Translations under genes and position numbers: made by a program
The notes under the pieces: model-generated
The model's database searches: none
What the model saw: only the letters and a program-made list of their open reading frames with translations
Told to the model about the DNA's origin: nothing
NCBI RefSeq assembly: GCF_001420715.1
Contig: NZ_LJJC01000004.1
Span: 3,432,783 to 3,496,782 of the forward strand
DNA: 64,000 nucleotides
Direction of reading: 5' to 3'
Source of the DNA: Heyndrickxia shackletonii
GTDB lineage: Bacteria; Bacillota; Bacilli; Bacillales; Bacillaceae_C
In this document: piece after piece, positions 1-8,604 of the stretch
Layout of the letters: each line of letters begins with the position of its first letter
Numbering within the stretch: the stretch's first letter is position 1

Positions 1-792
1 ATAGCTTCCTGACTCACCTCTTAAAGTAATTTTTTCTGATAAATTCATTTCATTAATCATTTTTTCAAATTGTTCTACATTTTTTTTGTTTTTTAAGATA
101 TCTTCAAGATGCCTTTCATCTCTAATATTTAATTCATTAAGAATAACGTCTTTATAAATAAATTTTTCCACATCGTCTTTAATTAAAAAGACAATTGTAG
201 AAAGGGAAGTAATTAAAGCTACCCAAGCGTAAATTGCAACTTTTATAACTTTTAATCTTAATTCATCCGTCTCCAAACTAGTTAATAGTATCGGTATAAA
301 TATCGTTAACACATAAATAATAGTAAACATGTCTCTATCACTAATTTTATACGCTTCTTGGAGAATAATTAACCCTAATCCCGCAATGAAAAAATTGATA
401 AAAAACATACAAAAAAACAAGATTAGGTATTTCCACCAAGTATTTAGTATTATTCTTATATATTGGTAGGAAATAGCTAAAATTAGAAACCATAAAGATA
501 TATTTAGCCATACCCAAACCTTATCTGTTGTATTAAAATAAATAAAAGCTGTAGAAAACCATAGACAGAAAGTAATTTCTCTCATTATTTTAAAAAAAAA
601 TCTAATAGAGTTAAAATCTCCTTTTTTTCTGTAAAGGAAAAAAATTTGATAAATAATGAACGAAAAGTATATTATCCCTATAAAAAAATGAAAATAATGC
701 AATTTATATAAACTCCATATTAATAAAAATGTAATCACTATATTTACAGGTAAATAATATTTTTTGTACGTTTCTGCATTGCTGAAAATCAA
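1..792 (-). CDS. Hypothetical multi-spanning membrane protein, 3' end outside window
   Basis: The frame is open from a TTG at 790-792 to the left edge, giving 264 residues with no stop. The TTG lies seven bases after a GAGGGG ribosome site and overlaps the TGA of the preceding small gene, so the two are probably translationally coupled. The protein is very rich in Phe, Ile, Leu, Tyr and Trp, with about six to seven likely membrane helices in the first 200 residues, followed by a charged Lys/Glu/Asp-rich tail. I do not recognise a family. Its position beside an XtrA-like gene and a broken integrase suggests accessory, mobile-element origin; that is inference. Confidence 0.6.
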   Translation of the reverse strand, partial: MIFSNAETYKKYYLPVNIVITFLLIWSLYKLHYFHFFIGIIYFSFIIYQIFFLYRKKGDFNSIRFFFKIMREITFCLWFSTAFIYFNTTDKVWVWLNISLWFLILAISYQYIRIILNTWWKYLILFFCMFFINFFIAGLGLIILQEAYKISDRDMFTIIYVLTIFIPILLTSLETDELRLKVIKVAIYAWVALITSLSTIVFLIKDDVEKFIYKDVILNELNIRDERHLEDILKNKKNVEQFEKMINEMNLSEKITLRGESGSY

Positions 793-989
793 AACTCTTC
801 CCCCTCATCCCACTTCATCCGCTTAATCTTTCCTTGATATGTCATAATCTTCGTTTTACCATGTTCCAGAAGAGGACCAATCCTAGCCTTCCCGTCACAA
901 ACAACTATGGAAAAGCTTCCCTTTTGTTCCATTATATCAATTTCTAGTTTCATAGTACTAGGATTAATTTCCATGTCTTTTAGTCTCAT
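789..989 (-). CDS. Small XtrA-like phage protein
   Basis: A 66-residue protein starting MRLKDMEINP and ending DEGEEF. The ATG at 987-989 is chosen over an upstream in-frame ATG because GGGAGG sits seven bases before it. The layout (N-terminal MRLK, an ID(I/L)M segment, a KARIGPLLEHG turn, a QGKIKRMKWDEGE tail) resembles the XtrA/YqaO-type small proteins of PBSX-like Bacillus prophages. This comparison is from memory and the molecular function of that family is not known to me. It overlaps the downstream membrane-protein gene by three bases. Together with the integrase remnant it supports a decayed phage or integrative element here. Confidence 0.55.
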   Translation of the reverse strand: MRLKDMEINPSTMKLEIDIMEQKGSFSIVVCDGKARIGPLLEHGKTKIMTYQGKIKRMKWDEGEEF

Positions 990-1069
990 AAGGTAGCCTC
1001 CCATGATATAATAATAGGCTGTCAAGAGGAATCCTAGCTTTTTAATATGCTTTTTTAAAGGGAATTTGT

Positions 1070-1195
1070 ATGTTAATCAAAGACCTTAAGAAATTGCTTG
1101 GGTTAGTAGTTGCATTATTAGTTTCCTTTTTATTTATTTGGATGGTTGCAAAATACAAAAACATCATCTTGCCTTGGTTTATTAAAAATGGATAA
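1070..1195 (+). CDS. Possible 41-residue single-pass membrane peptide
   Basis: An ATG preceded by AAAGGGAATTTGT opens a 41-codon frame. The peptide has a charged start (MLIKDLKKLL), one hydrophobic segment of about 17 residues and a basic turn before the end at KNG. Composition and ribosome site are compatible with a small membrane protein, but the frame is short, has no recognised homologue and lies in a decayed region. It could be chance. Confidence 0.3.
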   Translation: MLIKDLKKLLGLVVALLVSFLFIWMVAKYKNIILPWFIKNG

Positions 1196-1659
1196 TCCAT
1201 ATTGTCCACATACCATTATTTCCTGCTCTACTGAAAACCAAAATTTTATATAGGTACAAAAGTAAATCTTGGCTAATCTAACTCAAATATTTTTTTAATG
1301 GTACGCGAAAAAAGATGTACTCCTTTAATTGAAGGAGAAACTCCATTTACGCGAAATATAAATATTAAATTGATAAAGCTGGAAACGTTTGTTTTTCATA
1401 TTATTTTTTTGAGAAGATTAACGTTTCTTCTTAGTTTTACCATCCTAAATTAAATTTACGAGTTATTTTCTTATGCTAGATGTACATAAACATGTCGATG
1501 TATAGCCACTTGTGAAATTGAAGGAATAAGAAAATAAAATTATACTTTAAAAGTTTTATACCTCCTTCCGATGGTTGGAGTTTCTATTAAACCATTAACA
1601 GAACATGCCTACAATGAGGCGATTAACTTGTATTTATTCACAAATATGAATTCGTAAAG
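1196..1659. other. AT-rich stretch without a supported gene
   Basis: Frames are short and broken on both strands. The right part, from about 1590, may be the decayed 5' end of the integrase pseudogene that follows. I see no RNA gene or clear promoter. Confidence 0.5.
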
Positions 1660-2599
1660 GAGAGGGAAATCAGGTATGCAAAAGATGAACTTTCTCAGGT
1701 ACATTAGATAATTATAAATTTAATTTACGCAATCACATATTGCCGGTTTTTGAGGAAAAACGTTAGATCAAGTAAAACCATTTCACATTATTAATTTTCT
1801 TAATCAAATCAAGAGAAAAGATGGGCAAGATGTACCTATTTCAGTAGGAACTAAACAATACATTTATATAGCATTAAGAAACGTTTTTCAGCGCGCCGTT
1901 GACTGGAGAATTATTAAATATAATCCAGTAGCTGTGGAAAAAAGGCCAAAAGATAATGAGGATCATGAAGCAAATGTTTACAATGAAAAAGAAGTTTAAC
2001 AACTTTTTACTCTTGTTCAAGACGAGTTTTTTTATTGGAGAATCTTCATCACTTTGGCTTTAGCGGCTGGATTAAGACGTGGTGAATGCTAGGACTCGAA
2101 TGGCCAATGTTGAACTTGAAAAAGGTACAATAAATATTAAACAGGTAATTGTTAAAGGTGAAAACGGAAGGCCACTTATTAAAGGTACAAAGTCAAAAAA
2201 TCTAAACGTATTGTATATATACCGCCTTCCAATTGAAGAATTGAAAAAGTTTCATACTCATTGAAAAACTAAGATCTGGTGAAAGTTGAATTGAAAAAGA
2301 ACTTGAATGGTTTTTTTGTAAAGAAGACGGGTATGCACTTCTTCCCTTCCACACCTACAACGTGATTGGAGAAGTTTTATTAAGCGTACGAAGGTTCAGT
2401 ATATTCGACTAAATGATTTACGCCATACTTCAGCTACGCTTTTAATCAATCGGTACATGCAAAAATCATTTCGGAACGTTTCGGGCATGCTGATATTCGA
2501 ATTACTATGGACACTTATGGGTATGCTCTTCAAACTACAGATAAGGAAGCAGCGAATAAATTGGACAATGTTTTTTCACCTCAAAAAAAGAGCATTTAA
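1660..2599 (+). pseudogene. Degenerate tyrosine recombinase / phage integrase
   Basis: Pieced across frames, this stretch reads as an integrase. An N-terminal core-binding part (LDNYKFNLRNHILPVF, then VKPFHIINFL and RNVFQRAVDW) is followed by the catalytic domain. The box I arginine is visible (LALAAGLRRGE). The second motif reads NDLRHTSATLL, with Asn where His is usual. The end keeps GHADIRITMDTYGY with the tyrosine nucleophile. It is broken by a TAA after NEKEV near 1997, a frameshift after RRGE near 2088, further stops between 2130 and 2300, and a frameshift near 2450. It ends at TAA 2597-2599, just before a terminator and tRNA-Val, the usual place for an integrase at a tRNA attachment site. 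It cannot make an active enzyme. Confidence 0.85.
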
Positions 2600-2637
2600 A
2601 TATTTCGTCAACAATTCGTCATTAAATGCTCTTTTTG
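2585..2637 (+). terminator. Terminator after the integrase remnant
   Basis: Arms AAAAGAGCATTTAA and TTAAATGCTCTTTT pair perfectly across a loop of about 22 bases and end in a T run. Confidence 0.75.
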
Positions 2638-2656
2638 TAGAATATCAACGAAAATG

Positions 2657-2691
2657 AAAAACCCTAGAACCGTTATGGTTCCAGGGTTTTG
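2657..2691. terminator. Bidirectional terminator downstream of tRNA-Val
   Basis: AAAACCCTAGAACC pairs with GGTTCCAGGGTTTT around a short loop, with A/T runs on both sides. On the minus strand it lies just after the tRNA. Confidence 0.75.
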
Positions 2692-2695
2692 TGTA

Positions 2696-2768
2696 TGATT
2701 CTGACTGGGCTCGAACCAGCGACCCCCACCCTGTCAAGGTGGTGCTCTCCCAGCTGAGCTACAGAATC
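2696..2768 (-). tRNA. tRNA-Val (anticodon GAC)
   Basis: Read on the minus strand, a 73-base cloverleaf has acceptor arms GATTCTG/CAGAATC, D-arm AGCTCAGCTGGGAGAGC, anticodon stem CCACC/GGTGG around loop TTGACAG (anticodon GAC) and T-arm GGTTCGAGCC. The discriminator is A and no CCA is encoded. A consensus promoter precedes it and a terminator follows it. A broken integrase ends about 100 bases beyond its 3' end, so this tRNA was probably an attachment site. Confidence 0.96.
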
Positions 2769-2793
2769 ATCATATTATTACTGGGTAATTATT

Positions 2794-2822
2794 AATATAT
2801 ATTGGTAATCCAAAAATGTCAA
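2794..2822 (-). promoter_or_regulatory. Sigma-A promoter of tRNA-Val
   Basis: On the minus strand TTGACA (2817-2822) and TATATT (2794-2799) are separated by 17 bases, close to consensus, about 25 bases upstream of the tRNA. Confidence 0.8.
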
Positions 2823-3167
2823 TGATAATTGGATAATTCTTTCTATATACTATTATTTTTTACTATATATCCATTAATCTTTAAAGCAATATTCACGACT
2901 TAAAATTAAACAACAGGAAAACGATTCGTAAGGAGTTGGAGTCAAATATTAACCAACCGGTAGAGTTTGGATTATAAAACGTTGAATAATTCCCTAAACA
3001 TTTTCTGGGAGTTATTTTTTTTGGGGTTTATATGGTCATCAGTTGTGAATAAAAGTTAAATTAAGCTCTATATGTCACTTCACCGTTTCGATACACATCC
3101 CCTGTTCATATGATAAAAGTATATTATATATTCCTTATGTTTTAACATGTCAAGAGGTGAGAAACAG
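2823..3167. other. Intergenic region between tRNA-Val and the glycan locus
   Basis: No gene seen. A hairpin with arms like AATAATTCCC and GGGAGTTATT followed by a T run lies near 2983-3022 and could terminate rightward transcription. At 3107-3115 the sequence CATATGATA matches a sigma-K or sigma-E -10 element ahead of the glycosyltransferase gene, but I see no matching AC element at the usual distance. Confidence 0.4.
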
Positions 3168-4574
3168 ATGGAGGAAATGAAACAAAAAATTATAAACTTA
3201 ATAGAACAAGAGGAATTAGAAAAGGTTAAACAACTGATTGATCAATTAGAACAAAATGCTAAATCAACTTCCGACGTTTATTTTTTGAACGCATTGTATT
3301 TCATTAAAATAAAAAATTTTGATAATGCCTGGCTTTGGTTATGGAGAGGACTTTATGACTTTCCAAATGACCCTGGCTTGAACAAATTGATGAGCGACAT
3401 CTTAAAGATTCTAGGGAGGAATAAGGAAGCTGATCATTACTTTCAGCAGTTAAGCAAGCTTGGCTTCGAAAATAAAAATTTTACCAATATTATTCCTGCA
3501 AATCTTTATGAAGATGAAATTAACCCACAAACAGCATCACAATCTTCAAATCATCTGCTTAGAGTCATGCAAGGAACAATTGAAATTGCTAATCAAATGA
3601 ATACATTATCGGACGCTTTATCAAAGATAGGCGTTTACTCCAAAACGTTGAATTATTATCCATATTATTTAAATTACCAGTCGGACTATGAATGGTCTTT
3701 GCTTGGTTTTAGAAGTTCTCCATTATTAAATCAACAACAAAAAAAACTTGCTGAACAATTTCTCCCACAATTTGATCTCTTTCATTTCCATTTCGGCACA
3801 AGCATGACGTTTGATTACTCCGACCTCCCATTATATATAAAATATGAAAAACCTGTAATCATGCAACATTGGGGAAGTGATATACGATTATTATCTAAAG
3901 CAATGGAAAACAATCCGTATAGTCTAGTTAAAAATCAAAACGAAAATCAGATACACTATATGTTAACAAGTTTGTCTGATTCTATTAAGCACTGCATTGT
4001 TCCAGATATGGAATTGTATCAATATGTGAAAGATTACTATGAAAATGTATTTGTTATACCATCAATGATTAATTTAGACTCATACGTTCCGATCAAACGA
4101 AATCAGAGAAGTCAAAAACCACTAATTGTTCATGCCCCTACTTCTCCTTATATAAAAGGAACACAGTATATTTTGAAAGCTATTGACACTCTAAAAAAAC
4201 AATACCATTTTGATTTTCGATTAATTCAAGGAATGTCCCATCAAGAGGCGATGAAAATTTATCAAGAAGCAGATTTAATTATTGACCAGCTTCATATAGG
4301 AAGTTACGGGCTTTTAGCAGTGGAAGCTATGGCGATGGGAAAGCCGGTCATATGCTGGATTAGTGATTTTATGAAAGAGAACTATCCAAATGATTTACCG
4401 ATCATTTCAGCAAATCCGGATACGATTACAAAAGTATTGGAAAGTATATTAAAAAACCAAGATCAGTTGCAGGAAATCGGCATAAAAGGGCGCAAATATG
4501 CAGAGGCATATCACGACATGAACAAAAATAGCCTGAAAGTACTCGAAATTTACCAATCTCTATCTAAACAATAA
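3168..4574 (+). CDS. GT4-type glycosyltransferase with N-terminal TPR-like region
   Basis: A 468-residue protein; the ATG at 3168 follows AAGAGGTGAG by six bases. The first 110 residues are helical and TPR-like (a repeated alternation of small and aromatic residues). The rest is a GT-B fold glycosyltransferase. QGTIEIANQM opens the transferase domain, HWGSD is near residue 240, and near 370-395 IGSYGLLAVEAMAMGKPV is the GT4 nucleotide-sugar binding region with its E-x7-E type motif. It shares this architecture with two other glycosyltransferases here (5417-6400 and 7614-8603), but only this one has the TPR extension. Donor and acceptor are unknown. The next gene converges on it. Confidence 0.85.
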   Translation: MEEMKQKIINLIEQEELEKVKQLIDQLEQNAKSTSDVYFLNALYFIKIKNFDNAWLWLWRGLYDFPNDPGLNKLMSDILKILGRNKEADHYFQQLSKLGFENKNFTNIIPANLYEDEINPQTASQSSNHLLRVMQGTIEIANQMNTLSDALSKIGVYSKTLNYYPYYLNYQSDYEWSLLGFRSSPLLNQQQKKLAEQFLPQFDLFHFHFGTSMTFDYSDLPLYIKYEKPVIMQHWGSDIRLLSKAMENNPYSLVKNQNENQIHYMLTSLSDSIKHCIVPDMELYQYVKDYYENVFVIPSMINLDSYVPIKRNQRSQKPLIVHAPTSPYIKGTQYILKAIDTLKKQYHFDFRLIQGMSHQEAMKIYQEADLIIDQLHIGSYGLLAVEAMAMGKPVICWISDFMKENYPNDLPIISANPDTITKVLESILKNQDQLQEIGIKGRKYAEAYHDMNKNSLKVLEIYQSLSKQ

Positions 4575-4658
4575 GTTACAAAAAAAAATTTAGGGCATAC
4601 TCTTCAGATGACTTTTTTATTTGTATATATGGCAAAAAAATATATGAAACTTTAGGCG

Positions 4659-5351
4659 TTAACGAATGATCCTTCCTGGATTACCAACAACGGTTTTACC
4701 TGCAGGAACATCTTTTGTAATGACTGCTCCCGCTCCAACAATAGCATTTTCTCCAATAACGATAGCTGGCAGCAACGTCGCATTGTTTCCGATTTTTGCA
4801 TTTTTCTTGATGATTGGTCCTTGATGTTCAAAATTTCCCATACCCATATACTTGTCATTCGAACTCGAGCAACAAGGACCAATAAATACATCATCTTCTA
4901 TTTTCATGTCAGCAGTAATATAGCAGCCAGTTTGAATCGTCACTCTTTGGCCAATTTGAGTGTTGGTTTCGACCATTACATTACGACCGACAATGCTATC
5001 TTCCCCTACTTCCACCTTTTCACGGATACTTGATAAATCTCCTACGAACACTCCTCTTTTCAATTGAACATTACGGTAAATGACGCTATTGCATCCAATT
5101 GTAACATCCTCTTCTATGACTAAAGGAGAAAGGTTTTTTTCAGGCTTCCTTGCCATTTTTTTGTTCGAAGAAGTTGATTTTCCCAATATAGTTAAATCAC
5201 CAATTTGGACTCCACTTCCGATAATCGTATCCTTTTTGATCACTACATTATGCCCAATCACAACATTATCACCAATAAATACATTGTCTTCGATTACTAC
5301 ATTTTCCCCTATCTCTACATTATTTCCTAGTCGCACAGATTTGTTAACCAT
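4659..5351 (-). CDS. Two-block hexapeptide-repeat acyltransferase (WbpD/WlbB-like)
   Basis: A 230-residue left-handed beta-helix protein. The ATG at 5349-5351 is preceded by AAAGGAG at seven bases, so the longer upstream frame is discounted. Two runs of [IV]-G-x-N hexapeptides (residues about 5-55 and 75-225) flank a non-repeat insertion with KMARKPEKN. The end is the usual [10 protein letters not shown] cap. This layout is that of sugar N-acetyltransferases such as WbpD/WlbB, which acetylate the 3-amino group of UDP-2-acetamido-3-amino-uronic acid using acetyl-CoA. The other enzymes of that route lie within 9 kb, which supports but does not prove that substrate. It follows the glycosyltransferase at 5417-6400 on the same strand, 65 bases away, and may be in its operon. 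Confidence 0.8.
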   Translation of the reverse strand: MVNKSVRLGNNVEIGENVVIEDNVFIGDNVVIGHNVVIKKDTIIGSGVQIGDLTILGKSTSSNKKMARKPEKNLSPLVIEEDVTIGCNSVIYRNVQLKRGVFVGDLSSIREKVEVGEDSIVGRNVMVETNTQIGQRVTIQTGCYITADMKIEDDVFIGPCCSSSNDKYMGMGNFEHQGPIIKKNAKIGNNATLLPAIVIGENAIVGAGAVITKDVPAGKTVVGNPGRIIR

Positions 5352-5416
5352 GAACATTCTCCTTTTAACTACCAAAGCAAATTAGTTTTCACCTATGAAT
5401 TTATGACCATATTTTT

Positions 5417-6400
5417 TTATAGTTGTTCATAAATTTTGATTAGCTCATCTACAACGTTTTTAACAGAATGATTCTTTTCAACATATGCTCTGCTTGCAAT
5501 ACCAATTTGATTTCGCAATGTCGGATTTTGAATTAAATTCAACAATACTTCATCAAGATTATCAGGGGTAGCTTGAACGATTGGAAGATCCGCAGGAAAA
5601 TGACTTTTTATATCGTCTCTAATATAAGCAACCACCGGTTTCCCCATAGCCATGGCTTCTACACTTAACATGCCATAAGATCCGCATAACAGCTGATCAA
5701 TAATAATATCTGAGCTCATATAAGTTTGCATCGCAGTTTCATGCGATACCTTTTCCAGAACTTGATACGTAAACGGAGCTTTCCCTTGAATTTTTTCTAT
5801 AGCTGCTTCTACATAATCCGAACCTTTGAATTCTCGATTTGTCGGCGCATGAATGATTAATGGATTATTGTTCGTAACTAACGGATAGGCAGGTTGAATG
5901 TCATCTACATTACAAGCAAGTGGCAGAATAAATACCTTTTTATAATAATCTTTTACATATTGATATACCTCATAATCCTGTACTATTGCTACATCAATAT
6001 ATTGTGAAAGAAACGTAAGCTGCTTATCTATTTCTTCATCTGTGTAATAAGTTGGCGGCAGCGGGTATGGATTTAATTCCTTTACCATTCCATCTTTACG
6101 AACATCGCTGCCCCAATGGTGCATCACTAATTTTTTTCCCTTTGCTTTTAACATAGGAATATCAATAAAATCCGTTAAAAACGTGTTAGAGTTATAAAAA
6201 TGGAAAATATCCACATTGTCTAAGAGGAATTGGAATTCTTTCAATACCTCAAATCCATCTGTGTTAATGATGCCCTCTTTGTAATTTAGAAAAGTGTGAA
6301 ACCCGTTGAATCCAGCTACTTTGTGACCTTCTTTTCTTAATTGTTGGGTTAGAATTCCCATTTGACCTGCTATTTCAGTAGGTGCATGAACTATTTTCAT
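5417..6400 (-). CDS. GT4-type glycosyltransferase
   Basis: A 327-residue protein starting MKIVHAPTEIAGQMG, with AGGAG eight to nine bases before the ATG. It has a GT-B fold: HHWGSDVRKDG near residue 95, IIHAPTNREFKGSDYV near 185, and LLCGSYGMLSVEAMAMGKPV near 240-260 as the GT4 donor-binding signature. It is closely related to the gene at 7614-8603 (shared EIAGQMGIL start, VQDYEVYQYVKDYYKKV, APTNREFKG) and more distantly to 3168-4574, suggesting local duplication. It probably transfers a sugar from a nucleotide-sugar in the cytoplasm. Acceptor unknown; the nearby collagen-like protein or a glycan on it is a candidate. Confidence 0.87.
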   Translation of the reverse strand: MKIVHAPTEIAGQMGILTQQLRKEGHKVAGFNGFHTFLNYKEGIINTDGFEVLKEFQFLLDNVDIFHFYNSNTFLTDFIDIPMLKAKGKKLVMHHWGSDVRKDGMVKELNPYPLPPTYYTDEEIDKQLTFLSQYIDVAIVQDYEVYQYVKDYYKKVFILPLACNVDDIQPAYPLVTNNNPLIIHAPTNREFKGSDYVEAAIEKIQGKAPFTYQVLEKVSHETAMQTYMSSDIIIDQLLCGSYGMLSVEAMAMGKPVVAYIRDDIKSHFPADLPIVQATPDNLDEVLLNLIQNPTLRNQIGIASRAYVEKNHSVKNVVDELIKIYEQL

Positions 6401-6479
6401 ATTGATCTCTCCTTCCTCTATATTGTATTCATGACATAAATTTTTGTTTGGTTGAATTCACTAATAGAGTAGTGACTAT

Positions 6480-6507
6480 ACGAATTCATATTTCCTTACA
6501 TATACTA
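6480..6507 (+). promoter_or_regulatory. Candidate sigma-K promoter of the DUF4855 gene
   Basis: AC at 6480-6481, 17 bases, then CATATACTA at 6499-6507, a full match to the late mother-cell consensus AC-N16/17-CATAnnnTA. It lies about 30 bases before the start codon. Confidence 0.6.
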
Positions 6508-6536
6508 TACGGAATTTAAATAAATGGAGGGATTTT

Positions 6537-7541
6537 TTGGTGGAAAACGGATATATGACCGCTAAGGAGCTCGGCATCCAAAATCACATATGTGTTTTAC
6601 CTTACGGGGAAAATTCAGATACCGGTAAAGTTCTATGGTCAACGACAGATTTAAAACCTTATCAGTCATATTTAGTGAATGGTCGTTCAGCAGATCGATT
6701 GTTTAGAGGATTCATTTTCAATCCAATCAACGGGAGAGAAGGCCATTATATTCACCCAATGTATGCAGATTTTGGCGAATTGGCAGATAAAGAAGATTGG
6801 CAAATTGCTCTCAATAATTTATTTGTAAGTAACTATAATTTAGATGCTCTTGCTATCAATACAAAGCCTGGTTTTAAAACAGATATATGGGTAACAATCC
6901 CATATCCAAATCCATCCCAAACTAATTTTGGATTAGTAGATGGCAGAGAACTTAATTTCAAAAATGAGGAGGATCGAGAAGAAGCGGTAAAATGGTGGAT
7001 TTCCTCTTTTCAAAATATGTGGGACCAATCTACATCACTTCATGAGTTCCTTACCTTTAAGGGCTTCGTGTGGCAAAGGGTTTCTATAAGTGGCAATGAT
7101 ATAAACCTTGTGAAAAATGTTAACAATTTCATCCACAGTAATGGGTTGCTATCCTTGTGGTTACAACAGTACGGTTCTTGCGGGTGTGTGGATTGGAAGG
7201 AATTTGGTTTTGATGCATCATGCACAAATCCTAATTTCTATGGAAATTCCGGCCATGATTTTTCATGGATAGCCAATTCAACTGTCTTTGCAAATTATTA
7301 TCGTATAGGAATGCAAATCTTCTTTGGGAAAGGTGATATGTTCAAAGAAAGACATTTATACGACTATCTAAATTATGGAATTTACAATAATTATATGAAT
7401 GAGAGCTTATTGGTATATCAGTTTCCAAACCAAACAATGCGTGAAATTTATGAAAACAATCTTGATGAATACATTGCTCTATACTCCTTTACCAGAAAGA
7501 CTTATACGCCGGTTTATCCGACTGCTGCTTTCCCCGCATAA
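6537..7541 (+). CDS. DUF4855 domain protein
   Basis: A 334-residue protein with a TTG start (6537) six bases after GGAGG; a GTG directly follows and could be used instead. I recognise a DUF4855 layout: an opening strand ending WSTTDLKPYQSYLV, then FRGFIFNPI, IPYPNPSQTNFGLVDG and NEEDREEAVKWW near residues 120-150, GFVWQRVSI near 180, and IHSNGLLSLWLQQYGSCG then FDASCTNPNFY near 200-230. The fold looks like a TIM-barrel relative of glycoside hydrolases, but no reaction is established. There is no signal peptide. A sigma-K-like promoter precedes it, so expression late in the mother cell is likely. It is nested in the glycan locus between opposing glycosyltransferases and ends at a shared terminator. 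Confidence 0.82.
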   Translation: MVENGYMTAKELGIQNHICVLPYGENSDTGKVLWSTTDLKPYQSYLVNGRSADRLFRGFIFNPINGREGHYIHPMYADFGELADKEDWQIALNNLFVSNYNLDALAINTKPGFKTDIWVTIPYPNPSQTNFGLVDGRELNFKNEEDREEAVKWWISSFQNMWDQSTSLHEFLTFKGFVWQRVSISGNDINLVKNVNNFIHSNGLLSLWLQQYGSCGCVDWKEFGFDASCTNPNFYGNSGHDFSWIANSTVFANYYRIGMQIFFGKGDMFKERHLYDYLNYGIYNNYMNESLLVYQFPNQTMREIYENNLDEYIALYSFTRKTYTPVYPTAAFPA

Positions 7542-7555
7542 ACTTTTACAAAATA

Positions 7556-7595
7556 AACAGTGCACGAGAGGATTTTAACCCTCTCGTGCACTGTT
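7556..7595. terminator. Bidirectional terminator between converging genes
   Basis: AACAGTGCACGAGAGG pairs perfectly with its complement around an eight-base loop, ending in T-rich sequence. It serves the DUF4855 gene and the glycosyltransferase that meets it. Confidence 0.9.
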
Positions 7596-7613
7596 CATTT
7601 TATATGGCGGATT

Positions 7614-8603
7614 TTATACCTCTAATTGGCAGTAAATATCGAGTAATTTCTCTACCACTACTTCATGTGAATGGACATTCTCCACATATTTCCTCCCTTT
7701 TATCCCTAATTCCTGGCGTAATTCGGGATGATCTAGAAGGAATTTTACATTATCATATAATGTATCCGGATTGCTATTTACGATAGGTAAATTGGATGGA
7801 AATTTTGCTGCAAGGTCTGGACGAATATAAGCTAGAACGGGTTTTCCGAGGGCCATTCCTTCTACACTAAAAAGTCCATAAGATCCACATAAGAATTGAT
7901 CAATAATAATATCCGCATCCTTATAAAGATTTATCGCTTCCTCATGATTCATTTTTTCCACTATTACATAATCAAAGTCATAGTCTTTTTTCAGTTTTTC
8001 AATTGCTTCTTCAACATGAATCGTGCCTTTAAATTCTCGATTAGTTGGAGCATGTAACAAAACTGGCCGTTTTTTTTCTAAAGACGGATAACTCGGCTGA
8101 AAGAAATTTAAATCTATGGCAATCGGCAACACATGAACTTTTTCGTAATAGTCCTTTACATAATCATAAACTTCGTAGTCCTGGACAATTGCATCTTTAA
8201 TATATGGAGTAATTTTCATCAGCTTTTCATGGATTTCTTCATTCGGAGGCGAATCTCCTGTGTAAACATATGGATTATGAATTCTTGCTTGCTCATGGAA
8301 CCTCACATCGTTCCCCCAATGATGCATAACCATTTTCTTCTTTCTCTTCTTAAGCTCTGGCAGATCTGATAAATCGGTGAAAAGTGAGCTGCCATAGTGA
8401 AAATGAAAAAGATCAAAGGTGTCAATAATTTCTTCAAACTTTTCTTCGATTCCGGGTTGATCCGTATTAACTAAGCAATCCTCATAACCAAGATAGCTAT
8501 GAAAGGTATTATAGCCTATGGAATAATACCCCTTTTTCTTTAATGCACTACTAAGAATACCCATCTGACCTGCGATTTCAATAGTGCCATGAAATATTTT
8601 CAT
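7614..8603 (-). CDS. GT4-type glycosyltransferase
   Basis: A 329-residue protein starting MKIFHGTIEIAGQMG; the ATG at 8601-8603 follows GTGAGG by seven bases and lies one base after the stop of the upstream epimerase gene, so it is the last gene of that operon. The GT-B features are HHWGNDVRFHEQ near residue 95, LLHAPTNREFKG near 180 and FLCGSYGLFSVEGMALGKPV near 235-255. It is a close paralogue of 5417-6400. It is read with the aminotransferase, oxidoreductase and epimerase genes, which suggests that it uses or follows the sugar they help make. Confidence 0.87.
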   Translation of the reverse strand: MKIFHGTIEIAGQMGILSSALKKKGYYSIGYNTFHSYLGYEDCLVNTDQPGIEEKFEEIIDTFDLFHFHYGSSLFTDLSDLPELKKRKKKMVMHHWGNDVRFHEQARIHNPYVYTGDSPPNEEIHEKLMKITPYIKDAIVQDYEVYDYVKDYYEKVHVLPIAIDLNFFQPSYPSLEKKRPVLLHAPTNREFKGTIHVEEAIEKLKKDYDFDYVIVEKMNHEEAINLYKDADIIIDQFLCGSYGLFSVEGMALGKPVLAYIRPDLAAKFPSNLPIVNSNPDTLYDNVKFLLDHPELRQELGIKGRKYVENVHSHEVVVEKLLDIYCQLEV

Positions 8604-8604
8604 T

